A stretch of DNA of 64,000 bases from Bacteroidaceae bacterium (GCA_024684455.1 JAIKWU010000036.1:1-64000), one strand, 5' to 3'; shown: positions 32,559-41,406, numbered from the stretch's first letter. Program-made: numbers and translations. The notes: generated from the letters alone by a model not told the origin.

Positions 32559-34640
32559 GATGGCGTTCATGCGGACGAACTGCTGCATGACTTCATTTTG
32601 CTTGTCGATGTCGCCCATGACGGCGGGATCGGCAAGTTGTTTTTTTAGCGATTTCAGTTCGTCGTTGACAATCAGGAATTTATAGTCGAGCAGGAGGCGG
32701 CTGATGTACTCGCTCATCATTTCTTCCTCGGCAGGCATCTGCTGGCTCTTGCTCAGTTGGTAACGGTCGGCGAGCAGGTCGGTGGCCTCACGGCTCATGT
32801 CGAGGTCGGGACTGCTGACAAAGTAACGGCTGCACGAAAAACCTTCGCTGCCCACGTGTTGACAAGCCTCGTCCAGCATCCGAACATAGAGCGGATGGTG
32901 GAAAGTCAGGCCGTCAATTGTGAGTTCGTGCTGCACATACTGGGCCACGCTGGCTTTCTCGTCCTTTCCCTCCAGATTGACAAACGTCATGGGCAGTTCG
33001 CCATAGCGCACCACAAGCGTCATGATCATGCGCTCCAGACGGATGTAGGGGTCATGGTCGTCCGTCATCTTCCTCTCATAGGGCGAGGGCTCAGTACCAG
33101 CCAGTGGAGTGGCGATTGTTTCAGTCTGTGGAATATCTTCTACTGAAGGCGGAGGAGGCAACTCCGTTTCTTCTTGTAGGGACGACCCGTGGGGCGTCCC
33201 GATTGGTGTCATTTCCTTTTCCATCATGGACGCCCCACGGGTCGTCCCTACAGGGGCTTGCGCCTTACGTTCTTGCTCATGCACCTGACGCTGACGTTCA
33301 CGCTCACGTTCCACCTTACGCTGCTCAAGATAGGCACGGCGCATCTTTGAGCAGTTGCGGGCAAGCATCTGCTCGTCCATGTGCATCAGTTCGGCACATT
33401 CGTGCAGGTATGTCGAACGCAGGATTTCATCGGGGATGACTTTGATGCTGTCAAGAATGTTGTTGACGAGTTGGCTGCGCTTGAGCGGGTCTTTCCCAGC
33501 CTCGCTGATGAGCAGGTTGACCTTGAAGAGGATGAAGTCGGTCTGGTGCTGCTCGACATACTGCTTAAACTCGGTGGCATTGTGCTTTCGGGCGAACGAG
33601 TCGGGGTCGTCGCCGTCGGGCAGCAGCAAAACCTTGACGTTCATGCCCTCTGCCAGCAGCATGTCGGTTCCGCGCAGGGCAGCGTGGATACCCGCCTCGT
33701 CGCCGTCGTAAACGAGTGTGATATTAGAGGTAAAGCGGTGAAGCAGACGTATCTGCGCCTGGTTGAGGGCCGTTCCAGAGTTTGCCACGACGTTCTCGAT
33801 GCCGCATTGATGCATGGAGATGACGTCGGTGTAGCCTTCGACCATATACACCAGGTCTTCCTTCGCAATCTGCTTCTTCGCCTGGTAGATGCCGTAGAGT
33901 TCGTTGAGTTTGTGAAAAATCTCGCTGTCGTTGGAGTTGATGTACTTCTGCTCCACCCCCTTCGTGCGGCTGTCGAGTTTTCGTCCGCCGAAGGCCGAGA
34001 CCTTGCCGCTGACGTTGAACCACGGGAAGATGACGCGACCACGGAATTTGTCGATGAGACCGCCTTTGTCGCGCTTGATGCTCAGGCTGGTACGACAGAG
34101 GAAATCCTCCTTGTAACCGGCTTTCAGCGCAGCCTTAGACATGGCGTCCCACGAGTCGGGACTATAGCCCAGACGGAACTTCTCGATGATGTCGTCGCGG
34201 AAGCCTCGGTTGCGGAAATAGGCCAGGCCGACAGCACGGGCATCTTCATCCTTCAGCATCGTGTCGTGGAAGTAGCGGCTCGCCCACTCGTTGACAGCAA
34301 ACATGCTCTCTCGGTCGCTCTGACTCTGACGCTCCTCGTTGGTCATCTCGCGCTCCTTCACCTCGATGCCGTAGCGCTTGGCGAGGAACTTCAGCGCTTC
34401 GTAATAACGCAACTGCTCCTGTTCCATAATGAAGTGGACGACGTTGCCGCCCTTGCCGCAGGAGAAGCATTTGCAGATGCCACGGGCTGGATTGACATAG
34501 AACGACGGCGTCTTGTCGTCGTGGAACGGGCACAGACCTTTGTAACTCGCACCCGAGCGGCGCAAAGTCACATAGTCCGACACCACATCGACGATGTTGG
34601 CGGCGTCCATAATACGGTCTATCGTAGCCTGGTCAATCAT
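32511..34640 (-). CDS. dnaG: DNA primase
   Basis: The ATG at 34640 (MIDQATIDRIMDAANI) gives 709 aa; the track start reads into an upstream GC-rich repeat. The N-terminal CHC2 zinc finger is CPFHDDKTPSFYVNPARGICKCFSCG at about 39-64. The RNA-polymerase and TOPRIM core follows (LVYMVEGYTDVISMH, LVYDGDEAGIHAA), then a Lys/Arg/Glu-rich linker and a C-terminal helicase-interaction-like domain. The linker at about 463-488 contains VGTTRGASMMEKEMTP encoded by a palindromic repeat element. It makes RNA primers for replication. Likely the last gene of the DUF1599-tpiA-folE operon. Confidence 0.95.
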   Translation of the reverse strand: MIDQATIDRIMDAANIVDVVSDYVTLRRSGASYKGLCPFHDDKTPSFYVNPARGICKCFSCGKGGNVVHFIMEQEQLRYYEALKFLAKRYGIEVKEREMTNEERQSQSDRESMFAVNEWASRYFHDTMLKDEDARAVGLAYFRNRGFRDDIIEKFRLGYSPDSWDAMSKAALKAGYKEDFLCRTSLSIKRDKGGLIDKFRGRVIFPWFNVSGKVSAFGGRKLDSRTKGVEQKYINSNDSEIFHKLNELYGIYQAKKQIAKEDLVYMVEGYTDVISMHQCGIENVVANSGTALNQAQIRLLHRFTSNITLVYDGDEAGIHAALRGTDMLLAEGMNVKVLLLPDGDDPDSFARKHNATEFKQYVEQHQTDFILFKVNLLISEAGKDPLKRSQLVNNILDSIKVIPDEILRSTYLHECAELMHMDEQMLARNCSKMRRAYLEQRKVERERERQRQVHEQERKAQAPVGTTRGASMMEKEMTPIGTPHGSSLQEETELPPPPSVEDIPQTETIATPLAGTEPSPYERKMTDDHDPYIRLERMIMTLVVRYGELPMTFVNLEGKDEKASVAQYVQHELTIDGLTFHHPLYVRMLDEACQHVGSEGFSCSRYFVSSPDLDMSREATDLLADRYQLSKSQQMPAEEEMMSEYISRLLLDYKFLIVNDELKSLKKQLADPAVMGDIDKQNEVMQQFVRMNAISRALAKRVGERIYLH
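33175..33252. repeat. Paired palindromic element inside dnaG
   Basis: Two arms starting TGTAGGGACGACCCGTGGGG in inverted orientation are identical over about 24 nt and flank a 27-bp spacer. Each arm is itself near-palindromic. The 78-bp element is a multiple of three and is read in frame as 26 residues. Confidence 0.85.
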
Positions 34641-34667
34641 AGAGAGGGAAAAAAGAAGAAAGAAGCC

Positions 34668-34752
34668 CCCAGACCCCTCCCCAGCCCTCCCCAAGGGGAG
34701 GGAGATGGGGGTGCAAAAGTCCTCCCCCTCACAGAGGGAGATAGAGGGGCCT
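34668..34752. repeat. Paired GC-rich palindromic element between folE and dnaG
   Basis: CAGACCCCTCCCC... and its inverted partner ending GAGGGGCCTG flank a short spacer; the left arm contains the perfect palindrome CCCTCCCCAAGGGGAGGG. It is the same family as the elements in the ABC-F and CYTH genes. Confidence 0.7.
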
Positions 34753-34761
34753 GTAAGAATT

Positions 34762-35328
34762 TTACTTCAACAGGTTGAAAAACTCGTTGCGCTTTGCTTC
34801 GTCCTTGAATTCACCGCAGAGGTCGATGGTCTTCGTCACCGTTCCCTGCTTCTCGACGCCGCGCATCTGCATACACAAGTGCTGTGCCTCGACGACGACG
34901 ATAACACCCTTCGGGTGCAGCGTTTCCTGAATGCAGCGACGAATCTGTACGGTCAGATGCTCTTGGACCTGCAGGCGGCGTGCGAAGATATCGACGACGC
35001 GCGGAATCTTGCTCAGTCCGACAATCTCGCCGTCGGGGATGTAGCCCACGTGTACGCGACCGAAGAACGGAAGGACATGATGCTCGCAAAGCGAATAAAA
35101 CTCAATGTCCTTCACGACAATCATCTGCTTGTAGTCCTCGTGGAACTTCGCCGAGTTGAGCACAGCCACGGGGTCCATGTCGTAGCCGCAGGTGAGTTGG
35201 CGCATGGTGTTGGCGACACGCTGCGGAGTCTTCAGCAGACCTTCGCGCGTGGAATCCTCGCCGATGAGTTGCAGCATACGCTCGGTAAGTTGCTGCAATT
35301 CCTGTTTTTTCTGCTCGTCGTTCATCAC
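34762..35328 (-). CDS. folE: GTP cyclohydrolase I
   Basis: A 188-aa enzyme of standard length converting GTP to dihydroneopterin triphosphate, the first step of folate synthesis. Zinc-site residues are in [20 protein letters not shown] and near the C-terminus in [12 protein letters not shown], with [20 protein letters not shown] between. Its start codon overlaps the stop of the SPOR gene by 4 bp (ATGA-type), so the two are translationally coupled. Confidence 0.95.
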   Translation of the reverse strand: MMNDEQKKQELQQLTERMLQLIGEDSTREGLLKTPQRVANTMRQLTCGYDMDPVAVLNSAKFHEDYKQMIVVKDIEFYSLCEHHVLPFFGRVHVGYIPDGEIVGLSKIPRVVDIFARRLQVQEHLTVQIRRCIQETLHPKGVIVVVEAQHLCMQMRGVEKQGTVTKTIDLCGEFKDEAKRNEFFNLLK

Positions 35329-35804
35329 TTGAATCTGATGATTTCACTGCGAACAACCACAGCGTCGCGGCTGATGCGTTTCACTCTGCCGAGGTATTCA
35401 TTAGCCTCCTCGCGTGTGGCAAAATCGCCGACCTGACAACGCCAGTGAGGTGCGCTGAAGGTGACGTAGGAACGCAGTTCGGGGAACGCTGCCGTGACCT
35501 GTGCACCGACACGCTGCGCCTTCTGCTGCTCAACACGCTGGCTGCTACCCCAATACACTTGGATGCGATAGCCCTTCAGGCGCTGGCGTTTGCCGACATG
35601 CATGGCAAAGTCGTTCTTTGGAGCCTCTTCCTCGGCCATCTCGATGTCCGCCCCATTCACGATTTCCGTGAGCCGCGCGTCCTGGGTCAGGGTTACAGTA
35701 CCCTGACCGCTGGACTGCTGCTCCAGATGCTCGGTGAACGTCTGGGCATGGCTGCTAAGCACAGCCCAAACGAGAAGCATACCTGCTAAAAACGTTCGCT
35801 TCAT
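35325..35804 (-). CDS. Secreted SPOR-domain protein
   Basis: A 159-aa protein with a signal peptide ([12 protein letters not shown]) and a C-terminal SPOR domain at about 80-159: [20 protein letters not shown], then [26 protein letters not shown] domains bind denuded peptidoglycan glycans, often at the division site. The middle region (about 25-70) is acidic and unordered. It lies between tpiA and folE in what appears to be one operon. A link with RlpA, encoded nearby without a SPOR domain, is possible but not shown. Confidence 0.88.
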   Translation of the reverse strand: MKRTFLAGMLLVWAVLSSHAQTFTEHLEQQSSGQGTVTLTQDARLTEIVNGADIEMAEEEAPKNDFAMHVGKRQRLKGYRIQVYWGSSQRVEQQKAQRVGAQVTAAFPELRSYVTFSAPHWRCQVGDFATREEANEYLGRVKRISRDAVVVRSEIIRFK

Positions 35805-35815
35805 TCTATTTCAGT

Positions 35816-36574
35816 TTATTTCCAGGCGTCGATGATGCCCTTGAAGTCGGCTGCCTTGAGCGACGCACCGCCTATTAGGCCGCCGTCGATGTCGGGCTTG
35901 GCGAAGAGTTCGGGTGCATTCGAAGCCTTGCAACTGCCACCGTAGAGGATGCTGGTTTCTTCAGCAACATCCTTGCCATACTTCTCGGCGATGACTGAAC
36001 GGATGTAGGCGTGGATTTCCTCGGCCTGCTCGCTTGTGGCGGTCTTGCCCGTACCGATAGCCCAGATGGGCTCATAGGCAATCACGATTTTCTTGAAGTC
36101 TTCGGCACTGAGGTTGAACACGCTGCCTTCGAGTTCGGCCTTCACCACCTCGTTCTGCTTGTTGGCCTCGCGCTCAGCCAGGCTTTCACCGATGCAGAAG
36201 ATGACTTTCAGGCCGTTTTCGAGAGCAAGCAGCACCTTCTCCTTCAGGATTTCAGGAGTCTCGCTGTAATACTCGCGACGCTCCGAGTGTCCGAGGATAA
36301 CGTATTCGGCACCTGTCGATTTCACCATTTCGGCGCTGACTTCACCTGTGTAGGCACCGCTCTTCTTGTCGGCGCAGTTCTCTGCACCGAGTTGCAGAAC
36401 GCTGTGGTCGATCATGTCGCTCACCTTTGCCAGATGGATGAAGGGGGTGCAGATGACCACGTCACAGTTAGCCTTTTCGGCTTTCAGCATGTCGTTCAGT
36501 TCGGCAGCGAGTGCCATACCTTCCTGCAGGTTCTTGTTCATTTTCCAGTTGCCTGCAACAATTTTCTTTCTCAT
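35816..36574 (-). CDS. tpiA: Triosephosphate isomerase
   Basis: A 252-aa enzyme interconverting dihydroxyacetone phosphate and glyceraldehyde 3-phosphate. Active-site blocks are all present: [11 protein letters not shown] with the N-terminal Lys, [12 protein letters not shown] with His, [14 protein letters not shown] with Glu, and [12 protein letters not shown] and [10 protein letters not shown] for phosphate binding. It lies 11 bp upstream of the SPOR gene and 23 bp downstream of the BT_3928-like gene, an arrangement I recall as common in Bacteroidales. Confidence 0.97.
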   Translation of the reverse strand: MRKKIVAGNWKMNKNLQEGMALAAELNDMLKAEKANCDVVICTPFIHLAKVSDMIDHSVLQLGAENCADKKSGAYTGEVSAEMVKSTGAEYVILGHSERREYYSETPEILKEKVLLALENGLKVIFCIGESLAEREANKQNEVVKAELEGSVFNLSAEDFKKIVIAYEPIWAIGTGKTATSEQAEEIHAYIRSVIAEKYGKDVAEETSILYGGSCKASNAPELFAKPDIDGGLIGGASLKAADFKGIIDAWK

Positions 36575-36597
36575 GTTCGTTTCGTTTTTTTATGGGG

Positions 36598-37662
36598 TTA
36601 ATGGTTTTGAGGGGTTTGATGGAATGAGTGGGCAGCGAGGACGGCGTCCAGTTCTGCTTCGTCAGGGAGTGCCCAGTTGCTCCACTTCGCTATGACTTTG
36701 CCGTCGCAGAGGAGGATGAGCCCTGGATTGGCACGCACCATCGTCTTGAGGAGCCTTTCGTCGCTTTGGAGACAGGGGTATTCTGCGCCCGTGTGTTCGT
36801 TCCAGTAGTGCCGGTCCTGTTCATCGGAGGCGGTCAGGCAGTAGAACGGAATGCCGTGCATCTCAGCGTAGTCGTATGCCTCGTTCAGCAGTCCGACGCA
36901 GCCTTGGTCGGCAGCCCTCAGGTCGGGCGCAACAATGAGGAGCGTCGGACCCTCTGCGTAGATGATGTCGGTGCTGTGGTCGGCCTCGCTCGCTGCATCG
37001 ATGGCGTAAAACTCAGCCACATCGAGTTCGTGTACTCGGTAGGAGTGAGGGTCGTGCCGTTCGGGGTCGTCCATCATCCGACGCACATCGGCACCCACGT
37101 GCCAGGGTCGGAAATCGACAACGGGCAAAGCCCCGATGCAGTATAAGGCGTAAACCACGATGCCCACCATGAGGGGGGTCGAAATTAGCCACGCACTGGC
37201 CGGACGGACGAGCCGCAGTTGGTAGCGTGGTCGCCACCACACCAACAGGGCGCAGGCCAGCAAGACAAGGTTCTTGAGCAGTGTCTCCGTGTTGGTCAGA
37301 ATCAAGGCATCGCCAAAGCAGCCGCAATCCTCGACGGGGTTGAACACCGCCAGCCACACGGTCAGCAGGGTCATCACCGCCATCAGCACCAGGGTGAGCC
37401 GAGGTACCAACTTCCTGTTCAATCCAAACAGCAGACACACACCGAGGGAAAACTCGACGAACGCCAGACCGACACTGGCTACCAGCAACAGCATTCCTTC
37501 ACCGATGCCAAGTCCCAGGGCTGCACTGTAGTCGGTCAGTTTCACCATCGTCCCGATGGGGTCGTTGGCTTTTACCCAACCGGAAAACAGAAACGTCACG
37601 GCGAGCACGAATGCCGCTGCATTCACCAGCCCGTACGCTCCTCGCCTAAGCCGTTTGCTCAT
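36598..37662 (-). CDS. BT_3928-type DoxX/MauE membrane protein with thioredoxin-like tail
   Basis: A 354-aa protein with about four hydrophobic segments in residues 1-180 (DoxX/MauE-like: AVTFLFSGWVKANDPIGTMVKL, FNPVEDCGCFGDALILTN) and a C-terminal soluble region (about 240-345) that resembles a thioredoxin fold without a CxxC (LLIVAPDLRAADQGCVGLL). The DCGCFGD cysteines of the MauE-type domain are conserved. The family lies beside tpiA in Bacteroidales genomes and its function is undetermined; a role in disulfide chemistry of the envelope is plausible. It overlaps the upstream DUF1599 gene by 17 bp. Confidence 0.85.
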   Translation of the reverse strand: MSKRLRRGAYGLVNAAAFVLAVTFLFSGWVKANDPIGTMVKLTDYSAALGLGIGEGMLLLVASVGLAFVEFSLGVCLLFGLNRKLVPRLTLVLMAVMTLLTVWLAVFNPVEDCGCFGDALILTNTETLLKNLVLLACALLVWWRPRYQLRLVRPASAWLISTPLMVGIVVYALYCIGALPVVDFRPWHVGADVRRMMDDPERHDPHSYRVHELDVAEFYAIDAASEADHSTDIIYAEGPTLLIVAPDLRAADQGCVGLLNEAYDYAEMHGIPFYCLTASDEQDRHYWNEHTGAEYPCLQSDERLLKTMVRANPGLILLCDGKVIAKWSNWALPDEAELDAVLAAHSFHQTPQNH

Positions 37663-38218
37663 TCGCTTCCGTCAGTTTGATGAGTCCGAACACGGCGTAG
37701 TTAATCATGTCCATGTAATTGGCGTCGATGCCTTCGGAGACAATCGTCCGTCCGTCGTTCGACTCAATTTCCTTCGTGCGGTATATCTTCATCAGAATCA
37801 GGTCCGTATAACTGCTCACACGCATCGAGCGCCACGCCTCGTCGTAGTCGTGGTTCTTCCGTATCATCAGTTGCAGGGCGCGTTTGGCCTGCTTGTCGTA
37901 TTCGGCCAACGCCTCGTCGGGCGTCATGTCCTCCACCTCTGCAAAACCGTGCTCCAACTGAATCAGCGCCACGATGCCGTAGTTGACGATGCCCTGAAAC
38001 TCTGGAAAAATGCCTTCATCGACAAGAGCCTCTCCCTTGATTTCAAGACTGCGGATACGGTTGGCCTTGATAAAAATCTGGTCGGTCACCGACGACGGTC
38101 GCATGATGCGCCACGCGGCCCCGTAGTCCTTCAGTTTCTTGCTGAACAGTTCGCGGCACAGCGCCATTGCCTGTCGGAACTGCCCATTCGTATGTTCGAG
38201 TCGTGCGTCCATGTCCAT
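37646..38218 (-). CDS. DUF1599 family protein
   Basis: The ATG at 38218 gives 190 aa; a second ATG two codons on is equally possible, and the track start precedes the promoter. Two homologous halves are visible: KKLKDYGAAWRIMRPSSVTDQIFIKANRIRSLE and KNHDYDEAWRSMRVSSYTDLILMKIYRTKEIE, each followed by a hydrophobic INYGIVALIQLE/INYAVFGLIKL segment. This is the DUF1599 repeat, related in appearance to MazG-like nucleotide-binding folds. Function unknown. It opens the operon continuing to dnaG. Confidence 0.85.
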   Translation of the reverse strand: MDMDARLEHTNGQFRQAMALCRELFSKKLKDYGAAWRIMRPSSVTDQIFIKANRIRSLEIKGEALVDEGIFPEFQGIVNYGIVALIQLEHGFAEVEDMTPDEALAEYDKQAKRALQLMIRKNHDYDEAWRSMRVSSYTDLILMKIYRTKEIESNDGRTIVSEGIDANYMDMINYAVFGLIKLTEANEQTA

Positions 38219-38233
38219 TACACATTTCGTTTG

Positions 38234-38241
38234 CAAAGTTA
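38234..38241 (-). promoter_or_regulatory. -7 box of the DUF1599-to-dnaG operon
   Basis: TAACTTTG followed by CA, 15 bp upstream of the first candidate ATG, so the mRNA leader is very short. Confidence 0.6.
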
Positions 38242-38353
38242 CGACAAAAATGTCAAATGTCAAATGACAAATAGAAAAAATGGTGGCAGAGCGCAGATAT
38301 TTGTCAGAAACACACGTTTTCGCCCCCTTTTTCTGTTGGCACAAAATACAACG

Positions 38354-38431
38354 CTAAGTGCTTAGCGTGACAACGCCAAGTGCTTAGCGTAAATTCTCCA
38401 AGTGCTTAGCGTGATTTTTCCAAGCACTTGG
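38354..38431. repeat. 22-bp-period palindromic array F (4 units)
   Basis: Cores at 38354, 38376, 38398 and 38420, exactly 22 bp apart: three GTG-type (the first, CTAAGTGCTTAG) then one CAC-type. The last linker is CGTGATTTTT. It lies between the deaminase stop and the DUF1599 promoter. Confidence 0.9.
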
Positions 38432-38454
38432 ACATACCAGTCCGGTGGGGTGTG

Positions 38455-38946
38455 TTAATACTCCGTCTTGTCCGTTTTTTCGTCCCAAAGGCGGAACACG
38501 TGCATCGCCTCCGTGCCTTCCATCTTGACGATGGGCGTCGTGCGCTCCGACATCGGCAGTTCGAGTTCACGATAGATAAAGTCGTCGTCGAATCCGATGG
38601 CCCCAGCGTCCTTGCGGTCGTTGGCGTAGTAGATGCGGTCGAGGTGAGCCCAGTAGATGGCACCGAGACACATCGGGCATGGTTCGCACGAGGTATAGAT
38701 GACGCAGCCGCTGAGGTCGAACGTTCCGAGTGCCAGACATGCCTTGCGGATGCAGTTGACTTCGGCATGAGCCGTGGGGTCAGTGTCGATGGTGACGCTG
38801 TTGGACGAGCCGGCAATGATTTTTCCGTCCTTGACGATGACGGCACCGAAGGGTCCCCCACCCTTCTTCACACTCTCGGCCGAAAGGCGCACAGCCTCGG
38901 CCATGAAGGAGCGGTCCTGCTCTGTAATTTCAATACTTTTTTTCAT
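38455..38946 (-). CDS. Nucleoside/guanine deaminase family protein
   Basis: The ATG at 38946 (MKKSIEITEQDRSF) gives 163 aa and leaves a leader of about 27 nt; the ATG at 38970 is possible but nearly leaderless. It has the cytidine-deaminase-fold zinc motifs TAHAEVNCIRKA (HAE) and TSCEPCPMCLGAIYWA (PCxxC), with GPFGAVIVKDGKIIA before them. Ending and length match bacterial guanine deaminases (GuaD-like), with the C-terminal Glu/Asp-rich region; tRNA adenosine deaminase is less likely. Cytoplasmic purine salvage is the probable role. Confidence 0.85.
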   Translation of the reverse strand: MKKSIEITEQDRSFMAEAVRLSAESVKKGGGPFGAVIVKDGKIIAGSSNSVTIDTDPTAHAEVNCIRKACLALGTFDLSGCVIYTSCEPCPMCLGAIYWAHLDRIYYANDRKDAGAIGFDDDFIYRELELPMSERTTPIVKMEGTEAMHVFRLWDEKTDKTEY

Positions 38947-38979
38947 GGTTTCATTATTTGGAAATGTCATTGTTCGCTG

Positions 38980-38987
38980 CAAAAATA
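38980..38987 (-). promoter_or_regulatory. -7 box of the deaminase gene
   Basis: TATTTTTG followed by CA on the minus strand, 33 bp upstream of the chosen ATG. Confidence 0.55.
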
Positions 38988-39052
38988 GGTAAAAATGGGC
39001 GAAACAGCAAATTTTTTTAATTTTTAATGGTGGATTATTCATTATTTCGTCG

Positions 39053-39060
39053 TACCTTTG
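39053..39060 (+). promoter_or_regulatory. -7 box of the thioredoxin-like lipoprotein gene
   Basis: TACCTTTG followed by CA, 41 bp upstream of the ATG. Confidence 0.65.
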
Positions 39061-39101
39061 CACTATATCAACACACATTTATTTATTAACACCCAACACA
39101 A

Positions 39102-40151
39102 ATGAAAAAGACATTGCTCAAATTGATGCTGGCCGCACTGATTGTGGCAGGATGCATCAGTTGCACAGAAAACGGACAGAAATTCCGTCTTGAAGGTGCT
39201 ATCGAAGGTTTGGAACAGGACGACACCCTCCTGCTCATCGACGCACTGACCGAAGACACCGTCGCCATGGTGCCCGTAGTCGGTGGAAAGATCACCCCCG
39301 TCGAAGGCAACGTAGCCGAAGCCGTCTATGCCGTGCTCGTCAACCGCGACCGCACTGCAGGACTCCAACCCATCTTCCTCGAAGAAGGCACCATCAGCGT
39401 CGAAGGCAACATCAACGGGATGCTCCTCACCAAGCAAATCGGCACACCCCTCAACAACGAGGCCGACTCGCTGTTCAAGGACATCATGGCCATCAACGAC
39501 GAATTCGCCTCGCAAGAGAACCCCGACTTCGACGAATTTTTGCAGAAGTTGGGCAGTAAGACCTCCGCTGCCATTCGCAAACATAAGGACGACCCCCTCG
39601 GCTACTTCCTCCTCACACAATTCAACGACGGCATCGAGGTGGACGAGATGCAGGAACTCATCGCCCTGATGGAACCGAAATACGGAACAAACGAGAACTT
39701 CCAGGCCATCAAGGAAAGTTACGAAATCAAGGCTGCTACGGACGAAGGCGAGATGTTTGCCGACTTCGAAGCCACTTACGAAGGCAAGACGACTAAACTC
39801 AGCGACTACGTCGGCAAGGGCCAGTACGTCCTCGTTGACTTCTGGGCATCGTGGTGCGGTCCCTGCCGCCAGGAGATTCCCAACCTGATTGCCGCCTACA
39901 ACAAGTACAAAGGCAAGGGTCTCGTAGTGCTGGGCGTGGCTACCTGGGACAAGCCCGAAGACACGCTGAAGGCCATCGACGAACTGAAGATTCCTTATCC
40001 CCAGATGATGAATGCACAAGACGCTGGCAGCAAGGCATACGGCATCGAAGGCATTCCGCAAATCATCCTCTTCGGCCCCGACGGCACCATTGTCGCTCGC
40101 GACCTGCGTGGCGACGCCATCGAAGAGAAACTGGCTGAAATTTACAAGTAA
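39102..40151 (+). CDS. TlpA/ResA-type thioredoxin lipoprotein with DUF4369 domain
   Basis: A 349-aa protein. A lipoprotein signal ends at AGC or ISC near residue 19-22. The N-terminal DUF4369-like beta domain (about 25-110: FRLEGAIEGLEQDDTLLL) is followed by a helical linker and a thioredoxin fold from about 220, with active site DFWASWCGPCRQEIPNL and cis-Pro in GIEGIPQIILFGPDG. It probably reduces disulfides or apocytochromes in the periplasm, tethered to a membrane. The next gene follows 34 bp later and is probably co-transcribed. Confidence 0.9.
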   Translation: MKKTLLKLMLAALIVAGCISCTENGQKFRLEGAIEGLEQDDTLLLIDALTEDTVAMVPVVGGKITPVEGNVAEAVYAVLVNRDRTAGLQPIFLEEGTISVEGNINGMLLTKQIGTPLNNEADSLFKDIMAINDEFASQENPDFDEFLQKLGSKTSAAIRKHKDDPLGYFLLTQFNDGIEVDEMQELIALMEPKYGTNENFQAIKESYEIKAATDEGEMFADFEATYEGKTTKLSDYVGKGQYVLVDFWASWCGPCRQEIPNLIAAYNKYKGKGLVVLGVATWDKPEDTLKAIDELKIPYPQMMNAQDAGSKAYGIEGIPQIILFGPDGTIVARDLRGDAIEEKLAEIYK

Positions 40152-40185
40152 CCCTATTTTTAACTTATCCAAAACACACAAAACA

Positions 40186-40677
40186 ATGAAAAAATTCTTT
40201 TTGATCGCATTGACACTCATGTCCCTGTCGCTCAGCGCCCTAGCACAGGACTGGACAGGTCGTGTCTATGAATGTAACGACAGCGAGTTGCTGCGCGAAC
40301 AGATGACGGCCCAGATGAAAGCCGACCCTGAGTTCCAAAGCATGGATTACATGGAAAAGCAACTGGTATCGACCGTCATCAACTGCATGAAACTGAAGAT
40401 GACGTTGAAGTTCAAGAAAGACCAGAAAGTAACGACCACGGCTTCTGTCACCCTCGACACGGAGAAAACGAAACTGATTCCTGGCATCGCCGACCTGCGT
40501 GAGGCTTTCGACGAAATGGCTCGCGATATGGCCAAGAGCATGAACTCCACCGACTCGTACACCATCAAGGGCAAGACTGTCGAAATCGACGGCTCAGCAT
40601 TCAACATTCTTGCAGACGGCAAGCAACTCCAAGTTAGTGAAGACGGCGTCACGCTCACCTTCGTACGCAAGAAATAA
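40186..40677 (+). CDS. Small secreted protein of unknown function
   Basis: The ATG at 40186 gives 163 aa; the track's start lies inside the upstream gene. A signal peptide (MSLSLSALAQ) is clear. The mature protein is a mixture of helix and strand with many Lys, Asp and Thr (CMKLKMTLKFKKDQKVTTTASVTLD) and ends VSEDGVTLTFVRKK. It looks like a small lipocalin-like or calycin fold of the kind common in Bacteroidetes, but no family could be assigned. Co-transcription with the thioredoxin lipoprotein and a terminator directly after it mark it as the operon's last gene. Confidence 0.7.
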   Translation: MKKFFLIALTLMSLSLSALAQDWTGRVYECNDSELLREQMTAQMKADPEFQSMDYMEKQLVSTVINCMKLKMTLKFKKDQKVTTTASVTLDTEKTKLIPGIADLREAFDEMARDMAKSMNSTDSYTIKGKTVEIDGSAFNILADGKQLQVSEDGVTLTFVRKK

Positions 40678-40697
40678 GTTCACCGTCCATTATCAAC

Positions 40698-40740
40698 AAG
40701 GGAGGCACCTGCCCAATATCTGCAGGTGCCTCCCTTTTGT
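40698..40740. terminator. Strong hairpin terminator, possibly bidirectional
   Basis: AAGGGAGGCACCTGC pairs with GCAGGTGCCTCCCTT over a 9-nt loop and is followed by TTGTG; it sits between convergent genes. Confidence 0.8.
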
Positions 40741-40755
40741 GCCGGCAACAGGGAA

Positions 40756-41292
40756 TCAGTCGCCGTAGAATTCAACATCCTCGACGGTGCCGTCGGCTTT
40801 AGTAAACTTGCTTATATAACTCTGACGCCCCCATTCCTGCTCGCCTTCTGCGTCGTAACCGATGGCTTCGTCGAACTCACCACTGAACTGACCGACGTAG
40901 GCCCCTGTCTCGGGGCAGTAGGCATTGACAACGAGCGTGCCATAGGTCGAAGTTTCGCTGCCCTCTCCCCCTTCGTAGAGCGTCTTCTCGCGGTTGGTTT
41001 CTTTGTAACTGACGAGGCGCAGGTCGTAGAGCGTTTTCCACTCCTCACCGTCCATCGAGGCCGTGATGGTGCCCTCAGTCTTCTCAATGTTAAACACCGC
41101 CACAGCATCCTGATAGTTCCCGTTGGTCATGGCGCAATTCACCTCGCCCTCGGGTTTCGGGGCCTGTGTGATGTCGCCCGGAGCGATGGAGTCGGCGGTA
41201 GTTTCCGACGTCGAAGCCGTAGAATTGTTGCACGACGCAGAGAGCGTCAGCACGGATGCCAGGAACAGCATCGGAAGAATCAGTTTTTTCAT
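40756..41292 (-). CDS. Lipoprotein of unknown function
   Basis: The ATG at 41292 gives 178 aa; the track start lies upstream of the promoter. The lipobox is LSASC near residue 20, followed by a Ser/Thr-rich linker. The remaining region has several strands with acidic character (TITASMDGEEWKTLYDLRLVSYKE, GTLVVNAYCPETGAYVGQFSGEFDEA) and no recognised motif. Two cysteines besides the lipid-attached one (CAMTNG and YCPETG) could form a disulfide. I do not recognise the family. It stands alone, convergent with the previous operon. Confidence 0.7.
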   Translation of the reverse strand: MKKLILPMLFLASVLTLSASCNNSTASTSETTADSIAPGDITQAPKPEGEVNCAMTNGNYQDAVAVFNIEKTEGTITASMDGEEWKTLYDLRLVSYKETNREKTLYEGGEGSETSTYGTLVVNAYCPETGAYVGQFSGEFDEAIGYDAEGEQEWGRQSYISKFTKADGTVEDVEFYGD

Positions 41293-41324
41293 AATATAGT
41301 GTAGTTTAGTTACATACTCACATG

Positions 41325-41332
41325 CAAAAATA
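41325..41332 (-). promoter_or_regulatory. -7 box of the 41292 lipoprotein gene
   Basis: TATTTTTG followed by CA on the minus strand, 32 bp upstream of the ATG. Confidence 0.6.
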
Positions 41333-41406
41333 CGGCTTTTCGGTACACAAACAAAGTTTTTTCGCAAAATTTTTAATTATTAATTGTTCATTATTAATTT
41401 TTTACG

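Noticed and set aside
39063-40220. 385-aa minus-strand ORF
   Set aside because: Antisense to the thioredoxin lipoprotein, whose lipobox, CGPC site and promoter are clear.
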